Shown here: piece after piece, positions 1 to 9,004 of the stretch
How the letters are laid out: each line of letters starts with the position of its first letter
How positions within the stretch are numbered: position 1 is the first letter of the stretch
Made by a program: the position numbers and the translations under genes
NCBI RefSeq assembly: GCF_028023555.1
Contig: NZ_JAQIOY010000012.1
Span: 1-51,848, forward strand
DNA from: Thalassococcus_A lentus
Lineage (GTDB): Bacteria > Pseudomonadota > Alphaproteobacteria > Rhodobacterales > Rhodobacteraceae
Length of the DNA stretch: 51,848 nucleotides
Direction: 5' to 3'
Notes under the pieces: model-generated
What the model was told of the DNA's origin: nothing
The model's database searches: none
The model's input: the letters and a program-made list of their open reading frames with translations, nothing else

Positions 1-64
1 ACGCCGCCGGTGGCGGGGGGCGCGCCCCCCCCCACCCCCCGGGATATTTACGGCACAAAGAAAG
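1..64. repeat. GC-rich hairpin and Rhodobacterales-type intergenic repeat
   Basis: The stretch 3' of glyA holds a run of G, a GCGC centre and a run of C (about 14-31), able to form a strong stem. It is followed by GGGATATTTACGGCACAAAG. The same plan (GC hairpin, then a (G)TATTT block, then A/G-rich AAAG) recurs at 16045-16107 and 37535-37595. From memory this is a common intergenic form in Rhodobacterales. It probably acts as the glyA transcript end, but there is no clear U-tract on the minus strand. Confidence 0.4.
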
Positions 65-85
65 CCGGGGGGCCGTTTCTGAGCT

Positions 86-1381
86 TTAGAGATCGGGGTA
101 GATCGGGAAGCGGGCGCAGAGCGCTTCGACTTCGGCTTTGACCTTGGCTTCGACCTCGGCGTTGCCGTCTTCACCGTTCTCGGCAAGACCATCGACCACT
201 TCGATGATCCAATCCGCGATCTGGCGGAACTCGGCCTCGCCAAAGCCGCGGGTGGTTCCGGCCGGGCTGCCCAGACGAATGCCGCTGGTTACCATTGGCT
301 TTTCCGGATCGAAAGGCACGCCGTTCTTGTTACAGGTGATGTGGGCGCGACCCAGCGCTTTTTCAGTGGCGTTGCCTTTGACGCCCTTTGGGCGCAGGTC
401 AACCAGAACGACATGCGTGTCGGTTCCGTGGGTGACCGTATCAAGACCGCCCTTGATCAACTGGTCAGACAGCGCCTGCGCGTTGGCGATGACCTGCTGC
501 TGGTAGGTCTTGAAGGAGGGATCCAACGCTTCGCCAAAAGCGACGGCCTTGGCGGCAATCACATGCATGAGCGGGCCGCCCTGAATGCCGGGGAAGATGG
601 CCGAGTTGAACTTTTTGGCCAGCGCTTCGTCGTTGGTCAGGATCATGCCGCCGCGAGGGCCGCGCAGGGTTTTGTGTGTCGTCGTGGTTGCCACGTGGGC
701 ATGCGGGAAGGGCGATGGATGTTCGCCAGCCGCCACAAGCCCTGCGAAATGCGCCATGTCCACATGCAGGTAGGCGCCGACGCTGTCCGCGATTTCGCGC
801 ATCTTGGCGAAATCGATCTGGCGCGGGATTGCAGAGCCGCCGGCAATGATCAGCTTTGGCTGGTGTTCTGTAGCGAGGCGCTGCACCTCGTCGTAGTCGA
901 GCAGGTTGTCCTGCTTGCGCACGCCATACTGGACTGCGTTGAACCATTTGCCCGACTGGTTGGGCTTGGCGCCGTGGGTCAGGTGGCCGCCAGCGTCGAG
1001 GCTCATACCGAGGATGGTGTCGCCGGGCTGCAGAAGGGCGGTAAAGACACCCTGGTTGGCCTGGCTGCCGGAATTGGGCTGAACATTTGCAAAGCTGCAG
1101 TTGAACAGTTTGCACGCCCGTTCAATCGCGAGGTTCTCGGCTACATCGACAAAATCGCAACCGCCGTAGTAGCGGCGACCGGGATACCCTTCGGCGTATT
1201 TGTTGGTCATTACGCTGCCCTGCGCCTGCATGACGGCGCGCGAGACGATGTTCTCGGAGGCGATCAGTTCGATCTCGTTGCGCTGGCGGCCCAGTTCGCC
1301 AGTGATCGAGGCAAAGAGTTCAGGATCGCGGTCTGCGATGTCCTGTGTGAAAAAACCGTTGTCACGATGCGGTGCGTTCAT
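86..1381 (-). CDS. glyA: Serine hydroxymethyltransferase
   Basis: A 431-residue PLP enzyme that interconverts serine and glycine while loading tetrahydrofolate with a one-carbon unit; cytosolic. The family signature is clear: ELIASENIVS near residue 38, YAEGYPGRRYYGG near 62-74, HVDMAHFAGLVAAG near 206-219, and the PLP lysine at about K237 in TTTTHKTLRGPRGG. Length matches the family (about 415-435). The ATG start is preceded by GAGGAG about 8 nt upstream. It is divergent from nadK across a 216-bp gap in which I see no riboswitch or other gene. Confidence 0.97.
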   Translation of the reverse strand: MNAPHRDNGFFTQDIADRDPELFASITGELGRQRNEIELIASENIVSRAVMQAQGSVMTNKYAEGYPGRRYYGGCDFVDVAENLAIERACKLFNCSFANVQPNSGSQANQGVFTALLQPGDTILGMSLDAGGHLTHGAKPNQSGKWFNAVQYGVRKQDNLLDYDEVQRLATEHQPKLIIAGGSAIPRQIDFAKMREIADSVGAYLHVDMAHFAGLVAAGEHPSPFPHAHVATTTTHKTLRGPRGGMILTNDEALAKKFNSAIFPGIQGGPLMHVIAAKAVAFGEALDPSFKTYQQQVIANAQALSDQLIKGGLDTVTHGTDTHVVLVDLRPKGVKGNATEKALGRAHITCNKNGVPFDPEKPMVTSGIRLGSPAGTTRGFGEAEFRQIADWIIEVVDGLAENGEDGNAEVEAKVKAEVEALCARFPIYPDL

Positions 1382-1597
1382 GGCCGTGTCTCCTCGTTTG
1401 GATTGTCGTTGGCGCGGATTCGGAATTGCGTGTTTCGTAAAGGAAACTGGACCGGTGGCAAAGGTTGTAAAGCGACCTTGCGCAATTATCTTGCGGCACG
1501 GCTGGTCACAGCGGTGAAGTTATGCTTGTTTCGGAACACTATAACGCGGGTCGGAAACTATGTTTTCTGGCCGAAAGCCTCGATGAAAAGTGACAAC

Positions 1598-2359
1598 ATG
1601 GCCCTCCGAATTGCCTTTTGCGCCTCGAACGCGCCCCTTGCGCAGTCTGCGCTGGCGTCGCTGACGCGGCGCTACGGTGATCACGGAGAGCAGCAGGCGG
1701 ATGTGATTGTTGCGCTTGGCGGCGACGGATTCATGCTGCAGACCCTGCATAGAACGCAGAACAATCCCGCGCCGGTCTATGGGATGAACCGTGGCACGGT
1801 CGGCTTCTTGATGAATGAATATTCCGAACATGGTTTGGAAGAGCGTCTGGCCTCAGCCGAGGAGGCTGAGATCAACCCGTTGTCGATGAGTGCCACCTGT
1901 GTGGATGGAACAGAGCATCGCGCTTTGGCGATCAACGAAGTTTCCTTGCTCAGGCAGGGGCCACAGGCGTCCAAGCTGAGGATTTCAGTGGATGGCAAAG
2001 TGCGCATGGCCGAATTGGTTTGCGATGGCGCGCTGGTGGCAACGCCAGCTGGTTCGACGGCTTACAACTACTCAGCACATGGGCCGATTCTGCCAATCGG
2101 GTCGGATGTGCTGGCCTTGACCGCGATGGCGGCGTTTCGGCCACGTCGCTGGCGCGGGGCGTTGTTGCCGAAAACGGCCGAGGTGTCCTTTGACGTGCTC
2201 GATCCGGAAAAACGGCCGGTGATGGCCGAGGCGGATGCCCGGGCGGTTCGCGATGTGGCGCATGTCCACATCCGGTCTGAACCGACGATTGCGCATCGCG
2301 TTCTGTTTGATCCGGGCCATGGACTGGAAGAGCGTCTGATCCGCGAACAGTTTGTCTAG
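1598..2359 (+). CDS. nadK: NAD kinase
   Basis: A 253-residue ATP-NAD kinase that makes NADP for cytosolic reductive metabolism. It has the GGDG motif at residues 41-44 (IVALGGDGFMLQTLH), the NE motif in AINEVSLLR, and the TPAGSTAYNYSAHGP block followed by FRPRRWRGALLP, typical of the alphaproteobacterial type. The frame stays open far upstream opposite glyA, but similarity begins at ALRIAF, so the ATG at 1598 is preferred; the in-frame ATG at 1583 is possible. Neither has a strong ribosome site. Its stop overlaps the oxyR stop in a CTAG (2356-2359). Lying beside peroxide-defence genes suits a role in NADPH supply, though that is inference. Confidence 0.93.
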   Translation: MALRIAFCASNAPLAQSALASLTRRYGDHGEQQADVIVALGGDGFMLQTLHRTQNNPAPVYGMNRGTVGFLMNEYSEHGLEERLASAEEAEINPLSMSATCVDGTEHRALAINEVSLLRQGPQASKLRISVDGKVRMAELVCDGALVATPAGSTAYNYSAHGPILPIGSDVLALTAMAAFRPRRWRGALLPKTAEVSFDVLDPEKRPVMAEADARAVRDVAHVHIRSEPTIAHRVLFDPGHGLEERLIREQFV

Positions 2360-3294
2360 GCCTGATGGCGCGCCATGGCGGGCTGAGTTCGCGCCTCTGA
2401 AATCAACGATTCACCAACTTCGGCAACGACTTGTGCGATGTTCTCAAGCTTGTCTGCCAAAGGTGTCGTTTTACGCCAGACCATGCCGATGCGGCGGGAT
2501 GGCGGCGTGCCGGAAAAGCGGGCCGTGCTGACAGTGGCCGAGCGTGTTTCCACCGGCAGCGCCATCTCGGGGATCAGCGTGACCCCGATGCCGGCGCCGA
2601 CCATTTGCACAAGCGTGGATAGGGTGCTGCCATCCAATCCATCGCTGCCAATGGCTGATCGCGTGGCGCAAAAGCTCAGCGCCTGATCGCGAAAGCAGTG
2701 ACCTTCTTCCAGCAGCAACAACCGCATTTCGGACAAGGCCGCAGGGCCGGGCACTGGATTGTCCGCGTCGCTCTGCGGACGGACCAACAAGAATTCTTCG
2801 GAAAACAGGGAGGCCTCCTGTAGTCCTGGCTCAGAAACGGGGAGTGCCAGAATTGCGGTGTCCAGTCGGCCTGAATGCAATTCTTCCAGCAGGCGCGAAG
2901 TCAGGGTTTCGCGGATATTCACTTCCAACCCGGGGTGGCTGAGCGTCAGCGCACCAATCAGACGGGGCAGCAGGTAGGGTGCAATTGTCGGTATGACACC
3001 GATCCGCAAACGCCCGGCCATTTGGTCACCGGACGCCTGAGCAAGCTCTCCGAGTTCGTCAACCGCGCGCAGGATGTCACGCACCCGGAGCGCGAAATCT
3101 GCCCCAAAGCCGGTCAACGCCACACGCCGCGCGCTGCGTTCGAACAAGGGCAGGCCCAATTCGCGCTCCAGTTCTTTGATCTGGACTGACAACGCGGGTT
3201 GGCTGATCGCGCTTGCCGCGGCTGCCTGCCCAAAATGCCCATGCCGGGCAAGGGCCTCGAAGTAGCGCAGCTGTTTCAGAGTGATATTCTTCAT
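2356..3294 (-). CDS. oxyR: LysR-family peroxide sensor OxyR
   Basis: A 312-residue LysR-type regulator with an N-terminal winged helix-turn-helix (residues 2-60) and a periplasmic-binding-like effector domain. Two cysteines nine residues apart, C200 and C209 (EEGHCFRDQALSFC), match the redox pair C199/C208 of E. coli OxyR that forms the peroxide-induced disulfide. It is divergent from katG, the classic OxyR target, with 258 bp between start codons. That arrangement and the cysteines support OxyR over a generic LysR protein. It probably represses or autoregulates from the palindromic sites next to its start. Confidence 0.93.
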   Translation of the reverse strand: MKNITLKQLRYFEALARHGHFGQAAAASAISQPALSVQIKELERELGLPLFERSARRVALTGFGADFALRVRDILRAVDELGELAQASGDQMAGRLRIGVIPTIAPYLLPRLIGALTLSHPGLEVNIRETLTSRLLEELHSGRLDTAILALPVSEPGLQEASLFSEEFLLVRPQSDADNPVPGPAALSEMRLLLLEEGHCFRDQALSFCATRSAIGSDGLDGSTLSTLVQMVGAGIGVTLIPEMALPVETRSATVSTARFSGTPPSRRIGMVWRKTTPLADKLENIAQVVAEVGESLISEARTQPAMARHQA

Positions 3295-3300
3295 AACTTT

Positions 3301-3350
3301 AAATTATCAAAGTGATGAATTTTTTCAACTTAAACAAATTGATTGAAGTT
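3301..3350. promoter_or_regulatory. Candidate OxyR/LysR binding sites between oxyR and katG
   Basis: An AT-rich imperfect palindrome lies just upstream of oxyR: AAATTATC (3301-3308), five bases, then GATGAATTT (3314-3322). A second inverted pair, CAACTT (3326-3331) and AAGTTG, follows within about 25 bp. LysR proteins bind T-N11-A dyads in such divergent spacers. The assignment to OxyR rests on position and symmetry only. Confidence 0.45.
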
Positions 3351-3552
3351 GTTAGAATGATTCCAGCGAGGGGGGTTCTGAACCGCATTCAGACCTGCAT
3401 TGATGTTTCTTGATGGTTGGGATCGTGGCGCTGGGGAGCGGCCGTGAACAACGTCGAAATGTTTGTGCTATCTGAAGTTTGGGCGGCTTTCGCATTTGTA
3501 TCCAATGGCTTGGCGCAAGCAATCCGCGCCTGCAAACTCGGAGAATTCAAAG

Positions 3553-5748
3553 ATGATGGATGGAAACGACGCACCGGCCGTAGGCAAATGCCCGGTCATG
3601 CATGTTACCTCGGGCGCGCGCTCGAATCGCGACTGGTGGCCACAGCAGTTGAACTTGAAAATCCTGCACCAGAATTCGGCTCTGTCGGATCCAATGGACC
3701 AGGATTTTGACTATGTAGAAGCATTCAAAGGCCTGGATTACGACGCGCTCAAGAAAGACCTGCACGCGTTGATGACCGACAGCCAGGATTGGTGGCCTGC
3801 GGACTATGGTCACTATGGTCCGTTCTTTATCCGGATGGCATGGCACAGCGCAGGCACCTACCGGACCGGCGATGGCCGTGGTGGTGCAACATCGGGCACG
3901 CAGCGTTTCGCGCCGCTGAACAGCTGGCCAGATAACGGCAACCTCGACAAGGCACGTCGCCTGCTGTGGCCGATCAAGCAAAAGTACGGCAAAGCAATTT
4001 CCTGGGCCGATCTGATGATCCTCGCGGGCAACGTCGCGATTGAGTCGATGGGCGGCAAAGTCTTTGGCTTTGGCGGCGGTCGTGCGGACGTTTGGGAACC
4101 CGAGGAAGACATCTATTGGGGCGAAGAAACCGACTGGCTGGGTGACAAACGCTACAGCGGTGATCGGGATCTGGAAGACCCTCTGGCAGCGGTTCAGATG
4201 GGCCTCATCTATGTGAACCCCGAAGGTCCGAACGGCAATCCTGATCCAATGGCATCGGGCCGCGACATCCGCGAAACCTTTGGCCGCATGGCGATGAATG
4301 ACGAAGAAACCGTCGCGCTTGTCGCTGGTGGTCATACCTTTGGCAAAGCACATGGCAATGGCCCAGCCGAATTGGTTGGAGTTGAGCCAGAAGGCGCACC
4401 ATTGGAAGCGCAGGGATTTGGCTGGTTGTCTGGCCACAAGTCGGGCAAAGGCGTGGACGCCATTACGTCGGGCATCGAAGGTCCTTGGACCGCGAACCCG
4501 ACCAAGTGGGACAACGGCTATTTTGACCTCCTGTTCGGTTACGAGTGGGAACTGACCAAATCGCCCGCGGGTGCAAACCAGTGGACTCCAAAAGATCTCA
4601 AGGACGAAGATCACGCGCCACAGGTCGATGGCTCTGGCCAGAAGGTCAAGCCGATGATGACCACCGCAGATATGGCGATGCGCACGGATCCCGCATACGA
4701 GAAAATCTCTCGCCGCTTCCATGCGAACCCGGACGAGTTTGCGGATGCCTTTGCGCGCGCATGGTTCAAACTATGCCACCGCGACATGGGTCCAAGCGTC
4801 TGCCTGCATGGCCCCGAAGTGCCTGGCGAAGAGCTGATCTGGCAAGATCCGGTTCCGGCTGTTGACCATGCGTTGATTGATGCCGCTGACATCAAAGCGC
4901 TGAAAGGCAAGATGCTGGACGCTTTGAGCATTCCTGAACTGGTTCAGACGGCTTGGGCTTCTGCTGCGACTTACCGTGGTTCGGATCGCCGTGGCGGTGC
5001 GAACGGTGCGCGGATCCGGCTTGCTCCTCAAAAGGATTGGGAAGCCAACAATCCCAAGCAGCTTGCAAAGGTCCTGAACACGCTGGAAGGCATTCAAGCT
5101 GATTTCAATGGCTCTGCATCTGGTGGCAAGGCGGTCTCTTTGGCTGACCTGATTGTTCTGGGCGGTTGTGCAGCCGTTGAACAGGCTGCGGCAAATGCCG
5201 GTCATGCGGTCGACGTACCGTTCACGCCGGGCCGGACGGACGCCAGCGCAGACCAGACGGACGTCGAGAGCTTTGATGTGCTCGAGCCTGCTGCAGATGG
5301 TTTCCGCAACTACCTGAAGTCGGACTATTCGGTTTCTGCTGAAACTCTGCTGGTTGACCGCGCGCAACTGCTGACTCTGACGGCACCAGAGATGACCGTA
5401 TTGCTGGGTGGCATGCGCATGATCGGTGGCAACCTTGGCGACTCCAAGCATGGTGTGTTCACCGACAAGGAAAACGTTCTGAGCAACGACTTCTTTGTCA
5501 ATCTGCTGGACATGAGCACCGAATGGAAGCCAACCGACGAAGGCAAATCGACCTTTGAAGGCCGTGATCGCTCTACCGGTGACGTGAAATGGACAGCAAC
5601 ACGTGTTGATCTTGTCTTTGGCTCAAACTCGCAGTTGCGAGCGCTGGCCGAGGTCTACGCAGGGGCCGATGCCGGTGCGAAGATGGTCAATGACTTCGTA
5701 GCGGCTTGGACCAAAGTGATGAACGCGGATCGTTTCGATCTGGCGTAA
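3553..5748 (+). CDS. katG: Bifunctional catalase-peroxidase
   Basis: A 731-residue haem enzyme that destroys hydrogen peroxide by catalase and peroxidase reactions. The distal site R94, W97, H98 is in FFIRMAWHSAGTYR. The Met-Tyr-Trp cofactor residues are W97, Y220 (MGLIYVNPEGPNG) and M246 (FGRMAMND). The proximal haem ligand is H261 in VAGGHTFGKAHG. The duplicated, inactive C-terminal peroxidase domain is present, so the protein is full length. The start at 3553 has GGAG 9 nt upstream (3540-3543); an adjacent in-frame ATG at 3556 is equivalent. It is divergent from oxyR and closed by a strong terminator, so it is probably a single-gene, peroxide-induced transcript. Confidence 0.97.
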   Translation: MMDGNDAPAVGKCPVMHVTSGARSNRDWWPQQLNLKILHQNSALSDPMDQDFDYVEAFKGLDYDALKKDLHALMTDSQDWWPADYGHYGPFFIRMAWHSAGTYRTGDGRGGATSGTQRFAPLNSWPDNGNLDKARRLLWPIKQKYGKAISWADLMILAGNVAIESMGGKVFGFGGGRADVWEPEEDIYWGEETDWLGDKRYSGDRDLEDPLAAVQMGLIYVNPEGPNGNPDPMASGRDIRETFGRMAMNDEETVALVAGGHTFGKAHGNGPAELVGVEPEGAPLEAQGFGWLSGHKSGKGVDAITSGIEGPWTANPTKWDNGYFDLLFGYEWELTKSPAGANQWTPKDLKDEDHAPQVDGSGQKVKPMMTTADMAMRTDPAYEKISRRFHANPDEFADAFARAWFKLCHRDMGPSVCLHGPEVPGEELIWQDPVPAVDHALIDAADIKALKGKMLDALSIPELVQTAWASAATYRGSDRRGGANGARIRLAPQKDWEANNPKQLAKVLNTLEGIQADFNGSASGGKAVSLADLIVLGGCAAVEQAAANAGHAVDVPFTPGRTDASADQTDVESFDVLEPAADGFRNYLKSDYSVSAETLLVDRAQLLTLTAPEMTVLLGGMRMIGGNLGDSKHGVFTDKENVLSNDFFVNLLDMSTEWKPTDEGKSTFEGRDRSTGDVKWTATRVDLVFGSNSQLRALAEVYAGADAGAKMVNDFVAAWTKVMNADRFDLA

Positions 5749-5771
5749 CCGCTGAGGTCTCCAAAAATAGA

Positions 5772-5804
5772 GCGCGCGCGGTTTGTGGCCGCGCGCGCTT
5801 TTTT
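5772..5804 (+). terminator. Rho-independent terminator after katG
   Basis: A perfect 10-bp stem GCGCGCGCGG (5772-5781) pairs with CCGCGCGCGC (5789-5798) around a 7-base loop, followed by six T. It sits 24 bp past the katG stop. It is also just 3' of iolD on the other strand but has no U-tract in that direction. Confidence 0.93.
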
Positions 5805-5821
5805 GTTTGCTTCAGGATGTT

Positions 5822-7648
5822 TTAGGTCCGTTCTTTCAAACCGCTGACGTATTTTTCGCGTGCAGCCCGAACTTCGGCCCGCTCGGACACTTCCGGAACC
5901 GCCACTTCCCACCAGGATCCACCCGCTTCAGTCGATGGATACGGGTCTGTGTCGATGACGACCACGAAAGGCCCAGCGGCCTCGCGGCCCCGCGCGACAG
6001 CGTCTTCCAGTTCCGAGATCGAGCTGACATGCATGCTTGCCGCACCCATGGAGGCCGCATGCGCCGCAAAATCGATGTTGGACGGATTCACGTGATGCGC
6101 CGTATCCAGCAGGTTGTTGAACTCGGCACCACCGGTGCCGCGCTGTAGACGATTGATGCAGCCAAAGCCGCGGTTGTCAGTGATCACAACCGTGAATGGG
6201 ATGCCCATCATCACAGCCGTGGCCAGTTCCGAGTTGGCCATCATATAGCTGCCATCACCGACCATGCAGATCACATCGCGTTCAGGCTGCGCCATCTTGA
6301 TGCCGATGGCCCCAGCGATTTCATAGCCCATGCAGCTAAAGCCGTATTCCATATGATAGCCGCCGAGGTTTTGCGCCTTCCACAGTTTGTGCAACTCGCC
6401 CGGCATCGTTCCAGCGGCACCCATAACAACGGTTTCTGGGCCGGCTGCGCGCTGGACCGCTCCGACGACCTGCATGTCCGTTGGCAAGGCGTTGCCGTCT
6501 TCTGGTGCATCGGTCAGTGGATCCACAGCAGCAAACCAGTCTGTCTTGAGCGATGCATCTGGTGCGGGTGCCTGATGACCCTGCAGGGCCGCGCTGATTT
6601 CAGTCAGGCCAACGCGGGCATCGCAATTCAGTGGCATAGCGCCATGTTTCGCGGCGTCATAGGCGGCAGTGTTCAGGCTGATCAGTTGGTAGTTGTCGGT
6701 CTTGAAAATGGACCAGCTTCCGGTCGTGAAATCCTGCAGGCGCGTTCCGACGGCCAGAACGACATCTGCCGCGTTGCAAAGCGCGTTTGCACTGGAGGAT
6801 CCAGTGACACCGATGGGGCCAAAATTCAGGCTGTGATCCCAAGACAGCGCGGATTTGCCAGCCTGCGTTTCGACGACCGGGATCTGGTGTGCTTCGGCAA
6901 AGCGCAAAAGCTCGGCGCTGGCATCCGAATAATGGACGCCGCCGCCGGCAACCATGACAGGGTTTTTCGCGCCGCGCAGGGTTTCCACAGCGCGCGCCAG
7001 CTCACCTTCGTCCGGGCGCACGCGGCGACGGTGCCAAACGCGCGGTTCGAAAAAGCTGGTCGGCCAATCATAACCCTCGGCCTGAACGTCTTGGCAGAAC
7101 GATAGCGTGGCAGGGCCGCATTCTGCCGGATCGGTCATCACACGCATGGCGCGGGGCAGGGCCGTCAATAGCTGTTCGGGCCGTGTGATGCGGTCGAAAT
7201 AGCGCGATACTGGACGAAAGCAGTCGTTCGCAGACACGGTGCCATCCGCAAAGTTCTCTGGCTGCTGCAAAACCGGGTCTGGCCCGCGATGCGCAAAGAC
7301 ATCGCCGGGAACAAACAGAACAGGCAGGCGGTTCACATAGGCCAGAGCGGCTGCCGTTACCATATTCGTGGCGCCCGGGCCGATCGAAGATGTCGCCATC
7401 ATCGCGCGTTTGCGACCGCTCTGCTTGGCATAGGCAATCGCCGTGTGGGCCATGGTTTGTTCGTTGTGGCCCCGGTAGGTCGGCAGGCTGTCCTGAGCGT
7501 GGTACAGCGCCTCGCCCAAGCCCGCGACGTTGCCGTGGCCGAAGATGGCCCAGCAGCCTGCCATGAAAGGCACGCCTTCTTCGGTCATCTGTACACTCAG
7601 CCAGCGCACCATTGCCTGCGCTGCCGTCAAGCGGATTGTGTTGGTCAT
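5822..7648 (-). CDS. iolD: 3D-(3,5/4)-trihydroxycyclohexane-1,2-dione acylhydrolase
   Basis: A 608-residue ThDP-dependent enzyme that opens the ring of the diketone intermediate in myo-inositol catabolism, giving 5-deoxy-glucuronate. Features include the N-terminal MTEEGVPFMAGCWAIFGHGNVAGLG segment with the catalytic-Glu region, the central domain with GGGVHYSDAS, and the C-terminal ThDP block MVGDGSYMMANSE. Length fits IolD (about 610-620). The ATG at 7648 follows GGGAGA with good spacing; an upstream in-frame extension lacks support. It is downstream of a LacI-type regulator on the same strand. The other inositol genes (iolB, C, E, G) are not adjacent, which is unusual. Confidence 0.93.
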   Translation of the reverse strand: MTNTIRLTAAQAMVRWLSVQMTEEGVPFMAGCWAIFGHGNVAGLGEALYHAQDSLPTYRGHNEQTMAHTAIAYAKQSGRKRAMMATSSIGPGATNMVTAAALAYVNRLPVLFVPGDVFAHRGPDPVLQQPENFADGTVSANDCFRPVSRYFDRITRPEQLLTALPRAMRVMTDPAECGPATLSFCQDVQAEGYDWPTSFFEPRVWHRRRVRPDEGELARAVETLRGAKNPVMVAGGGVHYSDASAELLRFAEAHQIPVVETQAGKSALSWDHSLNFGPIGVTGSSSANALCNAADVVLAVGTRLQDFTTGSWSIFKTDNYQLISLNTAAYDAAKHGAMPLNCDARVGLTEISAALQGHQAPAPDASLKTDWFAAVDPLTDAPEDGNALPTDMQVVGAVQRAAGPETVVMGAAGTMPGELHKLWKAQNLGGYHMEYGFSCMGYEIAGAIGIKMAQPERDVICMVGDGSYMMANSELATAVMMGIPFTVVITDNRGFGCINRLQRGTGGAEFNNLLDTAHHVNPSNIDFAAHAASMGAASMHVSSISELEDAVARGREAAGPFVVVIDTDPYPSTEAGGSWWEVAVPEVSERAEVRAAREKYVSGLKERT

Positions 7649-7732
7649 TTCTATGTCTCCCAATGCGCCGTGCGCAATTCCTCGGCGCAACTGTGAAGTC
7701 ATGGCTGTGCAGCGTCAACAAAGCCTGCGGTG

Positions 7733-7779
7733 TTTCACATCATGTTTGCAATCGTGACGCGCTTTCAAATGATGTAAAA
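7733..7779. promoter_or_regulatory. Inverted repeat upstream of iolD, candidate operator
   Basis: TTTCACATCAT (7733-7743) and ATGATGTAAAA (7769-7779) form an 11-bp inverted repeat with one mismatch and a 25-bp spacer. It lies between the LacI-type regulator stop and the iolD start. Its position suggests a control site for iolD, possibly bound by that regulator. There is no U-tract, so it is not a typical terminator. Confidence 0.45.
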
Positions 7780-7796
7780 CCCTCATCAACCGGGGC

Positions 7797-8828
7797 TCAG
7801 ACAGACTCGGGCAGATAGAGTTGTGGTTCGAGAAACTGTTGACCCGGCAGGCTGTTGCCGCCGTTCTGAACCGCTTCGATCATCAGGTTCACGGTCTCCG
7901 TCAGCACGGCATCTAAAGGTGTTGCCACAGCCATGGTCAGATATCTCTGGGCCAGAGCGCTGCGGGATTCCGGCGTCAGCTCGTGTACAACCATGGACAC
8001 TTCACCGGGTTTGCGCAGTTCCTGAAGCGCGGCGATCGCGCCTTCCATGCCGCCGCCCGCGCAATAGATGCCCCGCAGGTTTGGATGCCGTTCCAACAGG
8101 TTCAGCGTGGCTTCGTATGTCAGCTGCCGGGTTTCAAGGTTAACCAGTGCATCGAGGGTCCGAAACTGTGGTGCAAATTCCCGCATGTAGCTGCGGAATC
8201 CTGTTTCACGCAATTCATGACCGTGCCAGCGGTGCCCCCCCACGAAGATTGCCAGATCGCCATGTTGGCGTGTCGCTGTCGCCAGCATATGGGCGGCAAC
8301 TCGTCCGATTTTCAGATTGTTCAGGCCTACATAGCTTTGCCGGACCCCCTGTGCGAAGTCATTGAGCAGGGCAAAGCAGGGGATGCCGCGCGCTTCGAGT
8401 CTGGTCACGGCATCCGTAACCTGCAAATGCGCGACAGCAATTGCCGCGACAGCATCGCAGCGCTCTCCCAACTCTTCGATCAGAGCGGCGTAATCCGACG
8501 GAGCCTGAGAAGACGCAAAGGCAAATTCCACGCTGGTCTGTACGCCGGTTGCAGCCCGAACCGCGGCCTCTGCGGCCTCGCGCATGTCGCGAAAGAACGC
8601 CTGCTTTTCCTTATGCAAGACGAAACCGAACCGAATTTTTGGCAAATCAGCTGCCATGCGTTGCCCGATCAAGGCCGCCGCGTGGTATCCGATTTTATGG
8701 GCGGCTTCATAGACGCGCCGCGCCGTTTCTTCGCGAACCTTGGCCCGCCCGTTCAGAACACGGTCGATTGTCGCGACGCTGACGCCTGCTTCTTTTGCCA
8801 GATCTGCAATTGTCGGTCTGCCAGCCAT
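7797..8828 (-). CDS. LacI-family transcriptional regulator
   Basis: A 343-residue regulator with an N-terminal LacI helix-turn-helix (PTIADLAKEAGVSVATIDRVLNGRAKVREET, residues 3-33) followed by a sugar-binding periplasmic-type domain to the C-terminus (Peripla_BP type). ATIDRVLNGR is the hinge-side recognition region seen in regulators of sugar and polyol uptake. It is immediately upstream of iolD on the same strand with a 148-bp gap, so inositol or a related polyol is a reasonable ligand, but this is inferred from the neighbour only. The start is ATG at 8828. Confidence 0.88.
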   Translation of the reverse strand: MAGRPTIADLAKEAGVSVATIDRVLNGRAKVREETARRVYEAAHKIGYHAAALIGQRMAADLPKIRFGFVLHKEKQAFFRDMREAAEAAVRAATGVQTSVEFAFASSQAPSDYAALIEELGERCDAVAAIAVAHLQVTDAVTRLEARGIPCFALLNDFAQGVRQSYVGLNNLKIGRVAAHMLATATRQHGDLAIFVGGHRWHGHELRETGFRSYMREFAPQFRTLDALVNLETRQLTYEATLNLLERHPNLRGIYCAGGGMEGAIAALQELRKPGEVSMVVHELTPESRSALAQRYLTMAVATPLDAVLTETVNLMIEAVQNGGNSLPGQQFLEPQLYLPESV

Positions 8829-8964
8829 TGCGGTCCTCGCGCGTTAAGTTACGGATGCGAGAACTCTCTCATTTGTGAGGTCAAATGCAAGAGCCTGATA
8901 TTTTTTATCATTGCCCATGAGGGGGCTGCGGGCGCAATTGCCATCGGGATTGCGCCTTGGGGTC

Positions 8965-8992
8965 GTCCGGACCACAGGGCCGCGGTCCGGAC
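8965..8992 (-). terminator. Stem-loop after the OmpA-like gene
   Basis: GTCCGGACC (8965-8973) pairs perfectly with GGTCCGGAC (8984-8992) around a 10-base loop, 12 bp past the stop of the OmpA-like gene. There is no U-tract, so it is either a weak terminator or a 3'-end stabiliser for the exported-protein operon. Confidence 0.45.
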
Positions 8993-9004
8993 TGAGTGGT
9001 GGCA

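Noticed and set aside
341..1597. Long open plus-strand frame opposite glyA joined to nadK
   Set aside because: It is the complement of a clear glyA gene; NAD-kinase similarity begins only at about 1598.
3547..4722. 391-codon frame on the minus strand within katG
   Set aside because: It is antisense to conserved katG coding sequence and has no recognisable protein features.
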